The notes under the pieces: generated by a model
Seen by the model: only the letters and a program-made list of their open reading frames with translations
Told to the model about the DNA's origin: nothing
Databases searched by the model: none
Virus record (IMG/VR): IMGVR_UViG_3300021961_000038
Span: 49,407-113,406 of that record
DNA: 64,000 nt
Source: a virus
Reading direction: 5' to 3' (one strand)
In this document: positions 30,252 through 38,418 of the stretch, one piece after another
Numbering within the stretch: the first letter of the stretch is position 1
How the letters are laid out: each line of letters opens with the position of its first letter
Made by a program: the position numbers and the translations under genes

Positions 30252-30563
30252 TTAGTTGGATGGAACACCAGTAACTGCTTCTGCTGTCGCATCACCTTTT
30301 GCTGGAGCAGGTGTTTGTGTACCTTCAGGTTGTGCAGGTTTTACTGCGTCTAAAAATTGCATTAGTCTGTTGTATGTGTTACCTACTACTGCCATTTCTG
30401 CCGCCTTAAAAGCACCGCGTGATTGAGCAACATCAATGATTGTTTTCAAGGCCTGTAAATCACTTACTGTGAGATCAGGTGCCGCCGGGGTTGCCGGATT
30501 AGCAGGATGATTTTTATCAACCGCTTGTTGCTCGGCTTTGTTTGTTTTTGCTTCTTCAGTCAT
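30252..30563 (-). CDS. Unknown small protein with proline/alanine-rich ends
   Basis: The 103-residue protein has low-complexity tails (NHPANPATPAAP and PAQPEGTQTPAPAKGDATAE) around a compact helical core of about 50 residues (DLTVSDLQALKTIIDVAQ, then GAFKAAEMAVVGNTYNRL). The core looks like a small all-helical adaptor that recurs in marine phages, from memory, but has no known function. It lies 12 bases upstream of the next unknown gene and is expressed with it. Confidence 0.55.
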   Translation of the reverse strand: MTEEAKTNKAEQQAVDKNHPANPATPAAPDLTVSDLQALKTIIDVAQSRGAFKAAEMAVVGNTYNRLMQFLDAVKPAQPEGTQTPAPAKGDATAEAVTGVPSN

Positions 30564-30589
30564 ATCGATATAACTCCTTGTATTATTAA

Positions 30590-30898
30590 TTATACTAGTT
30601 TAATGTTGGTGCCATGCAAAACTGGACACCCTAAACTAAACATAGTGGATTCAGATGCTTCTTCGAAGCCAATCTGAAATACAGTTTCCAATTTGTTGTC
30701 GACTAGTTTCAAATCTTCCACTATACAATATCTTCCACTTAGATTATTATATATCCATGTACGACATTGGTCAATATTTTTCTGAATCAACCAACTATCA
30801 GATTGGACAATAAGTTTGGTAAAATGCTCCGGACAAAATTTTAATTCTCTCATGTCTAAAACATTTAATGGATTTGGATTATCAATTAACAGTCTCAT
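30590..30898 (-). CDS. Unknown 102-residue protein
   Basis: I do not recognise this protein. It is a compact, slightly acidic sequence with three cysteines (FCPEHF, QCRTW, GCPVL) and alternating hydrophobic residues suggestive of a mixed alpha/beta fold. Its start shares one base with the stop of the upstream vWA metallopeptidase gene, so the two are translationally coupled and may cooperate. Confidence 0.5.
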   Translation of the reverse strand: MRLLIDNPNPLNVLDMRELKFCPEHFTKLIVQSDSWLIQKNIDQCRTWIYNNLSGRYCIVEDLKLVDNKLETVFQIGFEEASESTMFSLGCPVLHGTNIKLV

Positions 30899-32178
30899 TA
30901 AGCCGCCTGTAAATCATAATGGCAAGTAATACCATGAGGTGCTTCAATTGACTTATCAGAATGAATTACCCAAATAGTATCACAGTAGTTTTCGTCTCCC
31001 CAATTCCATGAATAGCCATCTGTAAACACAATAAGTTTTTTAGGTTCAATACCATTGTCTTTCATGTATCTCCAGTTAGCATCAAAGTCGGTACCGCCTC
31101 CACCGTGAAGTTCGTAGTCAACAATGCTTTCTCCAGAATCAGGAGTAAAGTCTTGTTCGTTATAAACTTCAGTGTCAAAGCACCATACTTTAATTTTGTA
31201 ATCATCATATTGATCACAAATACCTTTAACTTCGCCTAGGAAATCTTCTGTTTCTTTGCTACCAATTGATCCTGACATATCAAGTGCAATAGCAATATCA
31301 ATTGTTTGATCAAAGTCCATGCCTGGCAGTACAGCACCAGTATGCCATCCTTTACGTGAAGGACGCATAAAAGTATAATTGCTTTTCATTACACTTTGAA
31401 TCTGTTGATTCAACAGTTCACGCCAGTTCATTTTAGGATCAGTAAGATCTTTAATAATTCGTGCTACACCTTTAGGAACATTACCAACACCAGCCGCCTG
31501 TGCCGCTGATACCATAGCCTCTTTAATTTCATCGCGAATTTTTTTAAGTTCTTCTTTGCTATAAGAAGGTTTCTTGCCATCAGCACCTTTAGGCTTTTTA
31601 GTATCGCCATGGGGGCCTTGACCTTTGCCTTTTTCCCAATCAATGTGTTCGTCAAGAAGTTTACCCAACTGTTTAAGTTGTTCTTCATCATACTTTTTGT
31701 AGATGTCATCATACACAGCCTCTGATGCCCAACCGTAATACTTTGGATCATGAAAGGGTTTAACCTGTGTGATTACTTCACCGATGTTATGACGAATCAA
31801 ATCACCGTTAACACAATAGTCGGCGGCAATGTTATAAATTTGAGAATCACGATCATCTCTACGTGTAAAGTGATCATATACACAGTGTAGGATTTCGTGT
31901 CCAAATAGGAATTCTGTTTGTTTTTGAGTTAAACTATCAACAAAGTTTTCATTGTAATAGAAGTTACGTCCGTCTGTTGCGGCCGTTGAACACCAATCAG
32001 TAGCATCGATAATCTTAAGACGTGTAGCAAGGTTACCAAAAAATGGTTGACGAATTAACAAGGCAATACGTGCCGTTGTTAATTTTTCTTTTACTTTAGC
32101 ACCGTCGATTGAAGGATTACGTTCGTAGATCTTACCCTCGATCATGCTTTGTTCTACTGCGGTTGTTGCCTGTGACAT
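30898..32178 (-). CDS. vWA-like metallopeptidase (HExxH plus von Willebrand A domain)
   Basis: The 426-residue protein has a zinc-metalloprotease motif H94-E-I-L-H98 with HCVYDHF following, a charged linker rich in K, G and P (about 190-215), and a vWA-type domain starting near residue 300 (ALDMSGSIG, the MIDAS-like DxSxS motif). This architecture matches the putative metallopeptidase family once called DUF2201. Partners in bacteria are MoxR-type AAA+ ATPases, and such a gene is found 2 kb upstream. It is preceded by the promoter at 32206-32233 and an AGGAG-type site. The substrate is unknown. Confidence 0.8.
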   Translation of the reverse strand: MSQATTAVEQSMIEGKIYERNPSIDGAKVKEKLTTARIALLIRQPFFGNLATRLKIIDATDWCSTAATDGRNFYYNENFVDSLTQKQTEFLFGHEILHCVYDHFTRRDDRDSQIYNIAADYCVNGDLIRHNIGEVITQVKPFHDPKYYGWASEAVYDDIYKKYDEEQLKQLGKLLDEHIDWEKGKGQGPHGDTKKPKGADGKKPSYSKEELKKIRDEIKEAMVSAAQAAGVGNVPKGVARIIKDLTDPKMNWRELLNQQIQSVMKSNYTFMRPSRKGWHTGAVLPGMDFDQTIDIAIALDMSGSIGSKETEDFLGEVKGICDQYDDYKIKVWCFDTEVYNEQDFTPDSGESIVDYELHGGGGTDFDANWRYMKDNGIEPKKLIVFTDGYSWNWGDENYCDTIWVIHSDKSIEAPHGITCHYDLQAA

Positions 32179-32205
32179 TTTTAACTCCTATCTAACTATA
32201 CTTAT

Positions 32206-32233
32206 AGTATAGCATCAAACAGGTATTTGTCAA
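32206..32233 (-). promoter_or_regulatory. Sigma-70-like promoter for the vWA metallopeptidase operon
   Basis: On the minus strand there is TTGACA (32233-32228), a 16-base spacer and TATACT (32211-32206), 27 bases before the start codon. The spacer contains CCTGTTTGATG, the same as in the promoter before the MoxR gene. Confidence 0.75.
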
Positions 32234-32234
32234 C

Positions 32235-32810
32235 CTAGAATTGTGATAAAAATGCCTGTTGCATATTCATTTTGGCTTGTAAATAGGACCTAGATTCTTC
32301 CAATTTGACCGGTTTATATTCTCCCGGTTTGAATACATATTCTACCTTTTCACTTGGTAATTTGGACGTTTTTAATCCGTCACCTGCATCTACTACATAA
32401 GGAATAAGATCCGTTTTGGATATAATTGCTACTGAATCTTTATCGCAAATTAACAGAAATTGTGCATACGATTCTGGTAGTGTTCGTCCTTCACTGCTAC
32501 CTCGCGAGTTCATAAGTTGTAGATCTGAAACGTGTTTTTTAGGTTGTTTCTTCTTCCTAGTAAACAAACATCCGTCGCTGTACTTCATTTCAATAGTAAT
32601 ACCGTTTGGTCCAATATGATCAACACCTTCTTGATTTACGTATTGTAGATCTTGATTGCTGAACAATTCTAATGCTTTTTCAAACAAATCACTTTTATCA
32701 AAACGAAGTTTACGTTCATTTAGTTCGTCGCCAATTTGATCTACAAGCGTTACATACTTGTTCCAATCTACATTATTAGACAACCAATTTTTTAAATCTA
32801 CAGTTTGCAC
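32235..32810 (-). CDS. Unknown 191-residue protein
   Basis: The function is not recognised. The middle carries a weak restriction-endonuclease-like pattern: G-P-N-G-I-T-I-E-M-K (residues about 68-78) resembles the beta-strand ExK core of PD-(D/E)XK nucleases, followed by charged residues and FLLICDKDSVAIIS. This is suggestive only. It has its own strong promoter (32836-32864) and a SD sequence (AAAGGAG) before the ATG. The stop is immediately upstream of the metallopeptidase promoter. Confidence 0.55.
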   Translation of the reverse strand: MQTVDLKNWLSNNVDWNKYVTLVDQIGDELNERKLRFDKSDLFEKALELFSNQDLQYVNQEGVDHIGPNGITIEMKYSDGCLFTRKKKQPKKHVSDLQLMNSRGSSEGRTLPESYAQFLLICDKDSVAIISKTDLIPYVVDAGDGLKTSKLPSEKVEYVFKPGEYKPVKLEESRSYLQAKMNMQQAFLSQF

Positions 32811-32835
32811 ACTTTTCTCCTTTGCAACTGTAATT

Positions 32836-32864
32836 ATTATAGATGATTATAACTTATGCGTCAA
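32836..32864 (-). promoter_or_regulatory. Sigma-70-like promoter before the 191-residue unknown gene
   Basis: TTGACG (minus strand, 32864-32859), 17 bases, TATAAT (32841-32836). This is a near-consensus pair. The -35 overlaps the stop codon region of the preceding gene. Confidence 0.7.
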
Positions 32865-33606
32865 CTGATTTTGATAAAATTTCTTCAAGAAGTTTTTTAT
32901 GATCGTATTTTATTACTTTAGGAATAGGTAATATTATAGTTTCTCGTTGTTTAAAACGTTCGATACTTCTATGAATTATGTAACAGTTTTGTTGTCTGCC
33001 TGTTCCACTAGAATTCCTAGAAACAATTTTTTTACCCTCTTTAAAACCTATTACACTTTGTCGTCCTTTATATTTGCTATTAGGACCGTGTAAATTTTCA
33101 CGCCATTCTAATTCTTTAGCAACAGGATGAATATGATCTTCTATAAAAACATCAACAATATATTTTGTTTGTGTTCGGTCAATACCGTGTCGAACAATTA
33201 TATCTTTGGTATCTATTGTTTTAAATTTAGCAAAACTTTCTGCTTCAAACTTTTTAAAGTTATCTATTGTTTCTTTACCAATAATTGCAGGATCCTCAAT
33301 CATATCGTTTAAATGAGGTAACCCTACTCTACGTTGTACAAGTTCAAGAACAGAATTAAAATGTTCAGGATGACTTACAAAATCTCTGCTTGGTGTGTTT
33401 TTTCTAATATGGGGTTTAAAATTAACTGTTTTGATATTAAGATTGCTAGTATTATAAACTCCGTCTGCAAGATACTTGTCACCCGGAATGTGTGTTGCAT
33501 CTAAACAATCACACATAATCTTTTCCCATTCTTCGGAATCAAGATTATTAGTTTTTAATCCGTAATAAACTCTGGTTTTTAATATATCTAAATTAATTTG
33601 CATCAA
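32854..33606 (-). CDS. Unknown 250-residue protein beside an HNH endonuclease
   Basis: I do not recognise the family. The protein has charged motifs (VRHGIDRTQTKYIVDVFIED, HPVAKELEWRENLHG, GTGRQQNCYIIHRSIERF) and no membrane segment. The gene overlaps the HNH gene by 14 bases, which means co-translation. The overlap with an HNH nuclease raises the idea of a DNA-recognition partner or an embedded mobile-intron-like pair, but no DNA-binding motif is clear. The C-terminus is basic (IKYDHKKLLEEILSK). Confidence 0.55.
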   Translation of the reverse strand: MMQINLDILKTRVYYGLKTNNLDSEEWEKIMCDCLDATHIPGDKYLADGVYNTSNLNIKTVNFKPHIRKNTPSRDFVSHPEHFNSVLELVQRRVGLPHLNDMIEDPAIIGKETIDNFKKFEAESFAKFKTIDTKDIIVRHGIDRTQTKYIVDVFIEDHIHPVAKELEWRENLHGPNSKYKGRQSVIGFKEGKKIVSRNSSGTGRQQNCYIIHRSIERFKQRETIILPIPKVIKYDHKKLLEEILSKSVDA

Positions 33607-34102
33607 ATACTTTTTTATAATGTGGTTTTAATTGTTCTAATACTCTATAATATTCTTTTTCGTCCTTGTACAATTTCTTAGGAACTAGATCTCCTGCAAG
33701 TGTACTTTTAATCATATTACAATCCAAACAAAGTGTTTGGGTATTTTGATCGCAATGGCTACCACCGTCTCTTTGCGTTTCAATATGATCTACAAATAAC
33801 ATACCCCATGCAACACGATCACGAATTAATTCATCTTCTATTAGTTTTACTTTAGGATGTTCCCATGGATTATGTCCACAAATTTCGCAAAACCTTTTCT
33901 TATTAAATGTCCACGGACGATCCATTCTAGCAGGACCTCCATACTCTCTTAGTAAGCCTTGATGGTGTTCACAAAGACGTGAGCCTGCTCCTTTGTACTT
34001 AGATGATTGCTCGTTGCAGTAAGGAAGTTTACAAGTTGTGGTTACAGAATTTTTTATACCTGCATAACCTTGTTTGTGTCTTTCGAAAAAATGTCTGCTC
34101 AT
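33593..34102 (-). CDS. HNH endonuclease
   Basis: The 169-residue protein has two CxxC-type zinc ligands (CEICGHNPWEH near 95 and CLDCNMIKS near 145) and the HNH core LFVDHIETQRDGGSHCDQNT, with D-H as the metal-binding site and N downstream. An N-terminal pair of cysteines and histidines (CKLPYCNEQSSKY and LCEHHQG) may form a further zinc knuckle. It may be a free-standing homing-type nuclease or a packaging- or restriction-related nuclease. Its ATG comes just after the hairpin at 34121-34142. Confidence 0.85.
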   Translation of the reverse strand: MSRHFFERHKQGYAGIKNSVTTTCKLPYCNEQSSKYKGAGSRLCEHHQGLLREYGGPARMDRPWTFNKKRFCEICGHNPWEHPKVKLIEDELIRDRVAWGMLFVDHIETQRDGGSHCDQNTQTLCLDCNMIKSTLAGDLVPKKLYKDEKEYYRVLEQLKPHYKKVFDAN

Positions 34103-34120
34103 AGCAACCTCTAATAGAGC

Positions 34121-34142
34121 GAGGGGATCCGAAGACCCCCTC
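34121..34142 (-). other. RNA hairpin with UUCG tetraloop between MoxR and HNH genes
   Basis: On the minus strand the sequence GAGGGGGTC-TTCG-GATCCCCTC folds into a 9-bp stem (one G-U pair) closed by a C(UUCG)G loop, an unusually stable form. No T-run follows, so it may protect or separate mRNA segments rather than stop transcription. Confidence 0.7.
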
Positions 34143-34151
34143 TATAGTTAG

Positions 34152-35249
34152 TTAGGACGCCATAGCGGCCTGTACATACTTCCCATACTTACTATGGAAA
34201 CGGTCAAAGTTTTTAAGATCTTTGGGTGAGAACGGCAACTTGTATGTTGCAATAGCCACCCTAGTACCCATCACTACAAGTTCAGTTTCAAAATTGTCCA
34301 TCATAAAGCCGAAGAAATTATCAGCCATAGAATTCCAATCTTTAGCCTTTGCCTTAAAAGCCTCTTGTAGTTCATAGCACATAGAAACTGTTAGTGAGTA
34401 CATCGCTGAGATGTCCTTAGTTTCCATAGACTTAACTTTACCGTTAAGTATGTCTGTTGGATTAGGTAAACTTGAAGCAACCTTACGGTGAGCACCAAAC
34501 TTAACTGCCAACCCTTCTCCGACTGCACCTGACACGAGGTCTGTCAATGTCGATTCTGCCAAGTCGTCGTCGAGAAGTTCGCTCACAAAACTCCAAGAAC
34601 GAGGAGTCGCAAATGCACGTGAACTTGACTTAGGATCAAAATCATAAAGATCTTGTTTTGAAAAAGTCAAGTAACCAACTACATCTGGGTGAATCTTGTG
34701 TTCAGTTGCCCAAACCAACCAGTCTTCAAAATCCACTCGCATTTCCAAGTGAACAAAACGGTTAGCCAATGGTGCCGGCATACGATAAGTTACACCCTTA
34801 TCAGTTTCACGGTTACCTGCGGCAACGATCATTACGTTGTCTGGTAGTACATAAGTACCAACCCTACGATTAAGAATAAGTTGATAAGCCGCCGCTTGTA
34901 CAGCCGGAGCCGCTGAATTCAACTCATCTAAGAATAAAACAATTTTTTTATGCTTCTTGGCCAATTCGGCATCAGGAAGTTCTATAGGTGGTGCCCATTT
35001 CATAGTGTTATCGTTTGCACTATAATAAGGCATACCCTTAATATCTGTTGGATCCCACAACGATAAACGAATATCGATTACGTGAGCATTTAGTTGATCA
35101 CCAATTTGTTTGATGATATCTGATTTACCAATGCCTGGAGGACCCCATAAAAAGATGGGACGCTTCAGCATCATTGCGTGTTGTACAGCCGTCTTCGCTT
35201 CATTAGGCGTAACTGTACGACTTTCAGTTGTTGCAGTTGTTTTTGACAT
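34152..35249 (-). CDS. MoxR-type AAA+ ATPase
   Basis: The 365-residue AAA+ ATPase has a Walker A motif at residues 36-43 (GPPGIGKS), Walker B at 103-110 (IVLFLDEL) and sensor 1 around 143-146 (AAGN, VMIVAAGNRETD). The fold and a C-terminal helical lid are typical of MoxR/RavA ATPases, which act as chaperones with vWA partner proteins. Such a partner (vWA metallopeptidase) lies 2 kb downstream on the same strand. It has a promoter (35287-35314) that shares spacer sequence with the partner's promoter, suggesting co-regulation. Confidence 0.85.
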   Translation of the reverse strand: MSKTTATTESRTVTPNEAKTAVQHAMMLKRPIFLWGPPGIGKSDIIKQIGDQLNAHVIDIRLSLWDPTDIKGMPYYSANDNTMKWAPPIELPDAELAKKHKKIVLFLDELNSAAPAVQAAAYQLILNRRVGTYVLPDNVMIVAAGNRETDKGVTYRMPAPLANRFVHLEMRVDFEDWLVWATEHKIHPDVVGYLTFSKQDLYDFDPKSSSRAFATPRSWSFVSELLDDDLAESTLTDLVSGAVGEGLAVKFGAHRKVASSLPNPTDILNGKVKSMETKDISAMYSLTVSMCYELQEAFKAKAKDWNSMADNFFGFMMDNFETELVVMGTRVAIATYKLPFSPKDLKNFDRFHSKYGKYVQAAMAS

Positions 35250-35286
35250 TATTGACCTCTCTTTGTTTGTTACTAACTATAATATA

Positions 35287-35314
35287 ATAATAACATCAAA
35301 CAGGGATTTGTCAA
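35287..35314 (-). promoter_or_regulatory. Sigma-70-like promoter for the MoxR ATPase gene
   Basis: TTGACA (minus strand, 35314-35309), 16 bases, TATTAT (35292-35287). The spacer AATCCCTGTTTGATGT nearly equals the one of the metallopeptidase promoter. Confidence 0.7.
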
Positions 35315-35360
35315 CTGTTTTTCCAAATTAATTTTGGAAAAAACTGTCCAAAATGAGGTG

Positions 35361-35753
35361 TTATTCTGCGGAAATTTCTTTAGCCATTGCACGGGCCAAC
35401 CCATATTGCTTGATATCGCCAGCAAACATCATAAGTTGTAGTGCCATCTTTTCGCTAAAAACAAAGATTCTTTTCTTTGTAACAAAATACGGACAGTCAA
35501 TAAATTCGTCTAGATAAAGGAATACTTGAGGAGTAAATTGTATCTCGTTTGGAAATCCAATTTCATATGTTTGAAGTTCTGCTTTATCGGTTGCATACTC
35601 AAACCCTTGCCTTGTAAGACGCATACCCTGAGCACCTTTTTCTCTAGTATTCTGCCACCAAAGCATATAGTTCTTTTTAATTGCTTCAGGTGATTTGTCT
35701 TCTTCACCAGCACCTATCATAAAGGTTTTGGTGTAGGCATACTTAATATCCAT
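35361..35753 (-). CDS. Unknown 130-residue protein
   Basis: I recognise no enzymatic motif. The pattern GMRLTRQGFEYA, FTPQVFLYLDEFIDCPYFVTKKRIFVFSEKMALQLMMFAGD is, from memory, a conserved core seen in small proteins of marine T4-like phages. The protein is compact, with no signal peptide or membrane segment. The stop lies about 110 bases before the MoxR start, in the gap that holds the promoter of that gene. It is the last gene of a run of small unknown genes starting near 36753. Confidence 0.55.
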   Translation of the reverse strand: MDIKYAYTKTFMIGAGEEDKSPEAIKKNYMLWWQNTREKGAQGMRLTRQGFEYATDKAELQTYEIGFPNEIQFTPQVFLYLDEFIDCPYFVTKKRIFVFSEKMALQLMMFAGDIKQYGLARAMAKEISAE

Positions 35754-36035
35754 CTAAATTTTTTCGCCTGTAGTTAATTTGTAAACAGCGAAATCCTCTA
35801 CTTTGTACATAGCATTTAATTTCTTTGCTAGATTATGTGCATGACCTGGATTAGAAAAACTAACTTTTTTATATTTTGGACCTGGTACTGGGGAAACCAT
35901 ATTTGATGTTTTTAGATTAAAGGGTTTTCCTTTGTAAAAAACTGCCCATATGGCATCAGCCTGAAGCACCTGTTCAGTCTTGTAAGTATTCTTGTCAGTA
36001 TGATCTAACAAAATAGTTGGCTTTGGTCTGCTCAT
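35754..36035 (-). CDS. Unknown 93-residue basic protein
   Basis: A basic, lysine-rich protein with no recognised domain. It ends directly before the next gene (no spacing), so the two are translated together. The centre VSPVPGPKYKKVSFSNPGHAHNLAKKLNAMYK is likely a compact alpha/beta core. Confidence 0.5.
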   Translation of the reverse strand: MSRPKPTILLDHTDKNTYKTEQVLQADAIWAVFYKGKPFNLKTSNMVSPVPGPKYKKVSFSNPGHAHNLAKKLNAMYKVEDFAVYKLTTGEKI

Positions 36036-36067
36036 TATACGTAATTCCTTTAAATTAACTACGTATA

Positions 36068-36075
36068 TATTTATC
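36068..36075 (-). promoter_or_regulatory. T4-late-like promoter element candidate
   Basis: On the minus strand GATAAATA is one base from the T4 late promoter octamer TATAAATA. It lies in the 45-base gap upstream of the 93-residue gene. Single-octamer matches are weak evidence in AT-rich DNA. Confidence 0.3.
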
Positions 36076-36080
36076 TGATA

Positions 36081-36302
36081 TTAGAAAGATCCGCCATCCA
36101 TTTGCACGTCGATTGCTTCTTCTTGTTTAGGTTGTGCGTCCTGTAACTCAACTAGACGTGCTAACACCATTGCAATAGAGTCTGCTAGTGCTTTAAATGT
36201 GTCTTTTGACAGCATTAATTCTTTTTGTTGTGTTTTTGTAGCAATACGAACAGAATCAAGAAACTGTTCAATAGCAACTGTATTAAGAGGCTTTCGAGAC
36301 AT
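36081..36302 (-). CDS. Unknown 73-residue protein
   Basis: A small, helical, acidic protein (FKALADSIAMVLARLVELQDAQPKQEEAIDVQM). The N-terminal 20 residues overlap the end of the upstream gene by 20 bases. No recognised function. Confidence 0.5.
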   Translation of the reverse strand: MSRKPLNTVAIEQFLDSVRIATKTQQKELMLSKDTFKALADSIAMVLARLVELQDAQPKQEEAIDVQMDGGSF

Positions 36303-36753
36303 TTGATAGTACCTGTTTCATTTCGAATTCAGTTTTAAACGGACCTTTGTATCCGTAACGTTGTAGTGTAATAAGTTTAGGACAAAATGATTTAACCCAT
36401 CCTTTAGCAAATTTAATGCAATAATAACCAGCACAGTAAAGGCTTTTTGACTTTCTACTTTTGCTGTACAAAGGTAACGCATTCTTTACATCATATAAAG
36501 GATTGTAAGGTGTTGTTGAAGTAGGATATTCATACACTTCTAAAACCTTTTGATTTTTTGTTTTTGCTTTAACTATTTCTTCAAAGAAGTCATTACCAAA
36601 AGTACTGTAAATATCTTCTTTTGTATCAAACCTAATTTTTTCCATCTTAGTCACAAAATAATAACAATTGGTGTCCTTCTGCAAGGTCCCAACTTTCTTT
36701 CCATTATCTTGCACGATCCAAAATTTATTAGGCACTAACGGCTTGGCTTGCAT
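36283..36753 (-). CDS. Unknown 156-residue protein
   Basis: An ATG exists at 36774, but an excellent ribosome site (GGAGGA) lies 5 bases before the ATG at 36753, so this start is chosen. The protein has a first half with KFWIVQDNGKKVGTLQKDTNCYYFVT (a small beta barrel pattern) and a second half with YCAGYYCIKFAKGWVKSFCPKL, rich in cysteine. No function is known. It overlaps the RNase H gene by 26 bases. Confidence 0.6.
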   Translation of the reverse strand: MQAKPLVPNKFWIVQDNGKKVGTLQKDTNCYYFVTKMEKIRFDTKEDIYSTFGNDFFEEIVKAKTKNQKVLEVYEYPTSTTPYNPLYDVKNALPLYSKSRKSKSLYCAGYYCIKFAKGWVKSFCPKLITLQRYGYKGPFKTEFEMKQVLSNVSKAS

Positions 36754-37741
36754 ATTTTCCTCCATATTTTGCATTTAACGGTTCTGCGTAACTTTGTGCT
36801 TGTTCTGTTATTCTATTAAGTTCGTAACTACTTGCAAACTTAACAAGTCTTACGCCAACCTGTTGAATATCTTTGTTAGCAGAAATACCCTCTGCTATTG
36901 TTACATTAATTAATTCTTTAATATCTTTTGGTTGTGCAGTTAAATCACAAAGTACTACATTACGATTATAATCATCTAGCACACGATGTTCTTTACCTTC
37001 ATGATCAACCCAACGTTGTAACATTAAGTTATTCCAGTTATAACCTTTAGACTTTCTATCTTCAAATGCTTCTTGTAAACCGACTTTGCTCTTTGTACCT
37101 TTTACACGAACACCCGGATATGCACTAAAAACATTATCACTTGTGTCTCCACGCATACATTTTTCAAACAACAGCCATTCAGGATTAGGTGCAGACTTTT
37201 CTTCTTTAGTTTTTTTATCTATAACACGAGCACCTTTTTCATCAAAATAACCTTCGTGTGTAGTTGTTATTTTCATTACACCATTGTATTGTTTTACATT
37301 AGGAGCAATCAATTGTGCAAAGTCACCATCTGTGCTAATAACAACATGATCGTCTTCAGGATGTGCTTGAATCCAGCCTGCAATTAAATCATCTGCTTCT
37401 AGTTGTGGATGCTGTAATACTGTGCAATTTGTCTTAGTTTCAACAAATTGTTTAAATTCGTCAAAGGTTTCCCAAAAGATTTTATCTTCTTCTTGTTGTG
37501 CTACTGTTAGTGCATCGCGACTTTCCTGTCTATTGCGTTTATAAGGTGCATAAAAGTCTTTACGCCAACTTCTTCCTTCTAAACAGAATACAACATGACT
37601 GCCGTCAAAGTCCTTCCACGCTTTTCTAATACTTCCAAAGGTTGCGTGTAAGGCCATACCTATCTTAATATCAGCATCACCTCTTACGGCGTGTCTAGCA
37701 CGGAAAAATGTATTTGCTGTGTCTACAAGTATGTATGTCAT
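36728..37741 (-). CDS. rnh: T4-type RNase H / 5'-3' flap exonuclease
   Basis: The 337-residue protein matches the FEN/RAD2-type 5' nuclease family used by T4 for primer removal. The N-terminal VDTANTFFRARHA supplies D7 and the arch-forming arginine; the metal-binding cluster is seen at EADDLIAGWIQ and VVISTDGDFAQL; the later GDTSDNVF lies where the helix-hairpin motif starts. Length and order match T4 Rnh (305 residues). It removes RNA primers during lagging-strand synthesis, working with gp43 and gp45, whose genes lie 12 kb upstream. Confidence 0.88.
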   Translation of the reverse strand: MTYILVDTANTFFRARHAVRGDADIKIGMALHATFGSIRKAWKDFDGSHVVFCLEGRSWRKDFYAPYKRNRQESRDALTVAQQEEDKIFWETFDEFKQFVETKTNCTVLQHPQLEADDLIAGWIQAHPEDDHVVISTDGDFAQLIAPNVKQYNGVMKITTTHEGYFDEKGARVIDKKTKEEKSAPNPEWLLFEKCMRGDTSDNVFSAYPGVRVKGTKSKVGLQEAFEDRKSKGYNWNNLMLQRWVDHEGKEHRVLDDYNRNVVLCDLTAQPKDIKELINVTIAEGISANKDIQQVGVRLVKFASSYELNRITEQAQSYAEPLNAKYGGKYASQAVSA

Positions 37742-37743
37742 TA

Positions 37744-38418
37744 CTAAACCTTTATAAATTCTATTTCGTTGCCGTTTGTAAATTTATCACCTTCAACATA
37801 TAAATCAAATGCTAAACTTACTCTTTCTTTATTTTCTGTATGTTTCTCAACACTGTGTTTAACATAACTAGGAAAGATTGTTAATCCACCTTTTACATTA
37901 TTAAACAATTTTACATTCTTTTCGTTAAATGGGCAATAGTATAATGTACTCGTTTTGTAGTTGTCCAAATGCATATTACCACTTAGATATGCATACTCAC
38001 CTGATCCATGATCGTGTGCTTCAAATTCTTGACCCTGTCTTACTACATTTGCCCAACTTAGAAAAACACAGTTTCTTACTTTACCGTTTGAATATTCATC
38101 AATAAATTTAACATATTGATGTTTAATAAAAGAAAAAATATTTTTAAATGCCGGAATATCTCTAGTTAATTTAAACAAATTAAAATAAGGATATTTACTG
38201 GTCAAACTATCACTGCCTAATCCAGTGCCGCCATCGCCGTGTGTTCTGTGACTTGGATCATTAAACTGTTCGATAATTTTCTTTTCATTATTAATAATCC
38301 ATTCTCTTGCAAAATCAATATCTGCAGGATTTGTATACACAGAGTTCCAAAAAGGTATGTTCCAACTCGGTGCAAATTCTGTTTGTGGATGAGAACTTTT
38401 CCAAGTCTGGAGCATCAA
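37744..38418 (-). CDS. 2OG-Fe(II) oxygenase
   Basis: The 224-residue protein has the pattern of phage 2-oxoglutarate dioxygenases: H135-D-H137 (EAHDHGSGEYAYLSG) as the first two metal ligands (or H with D136), a distal H188 in YVKHSVEKH, and R199 as 2OG ligand. The GLTIFPSYVKHSVEKHTENK strand is characteristic of the group that resembles PhyH/prolyl hydroxylases. The substrate cannot be deduced; proteins, sugars or modified bases are possible. It lies 2 bases from RNase H and overlaps the upstream unknown gene by 4 bases. Confidence 0.72.
   Translation of the reverse strand: MMLQTWKSSHPQTEFAPSWNIPFWNSVYTNPADIDFAREWIINNEKKIIEQFNDPSHRTHGDGGTGLGSDSLTSKYPYFNLFKLTRDIPAFKNIFSFIKHQYVKFIDEYSNGKVRNCVFLSWANVVRQGQEFEAHDHGSGEYAYLSGNMHLDNYKTSTLYYCPFNEKNVKLFNNVKGGLTIFPSYVKHSVEKHTENKERVSLAFDLYVEGDKFTNGNEIEFIKV

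Noticed and set aside
31464-31751. A 95-residue lysine-rich frame inside the vWA metallopeptidase gene
   Set aside because: It is a shifted-frame reading of the charged linker of a well supported gene.
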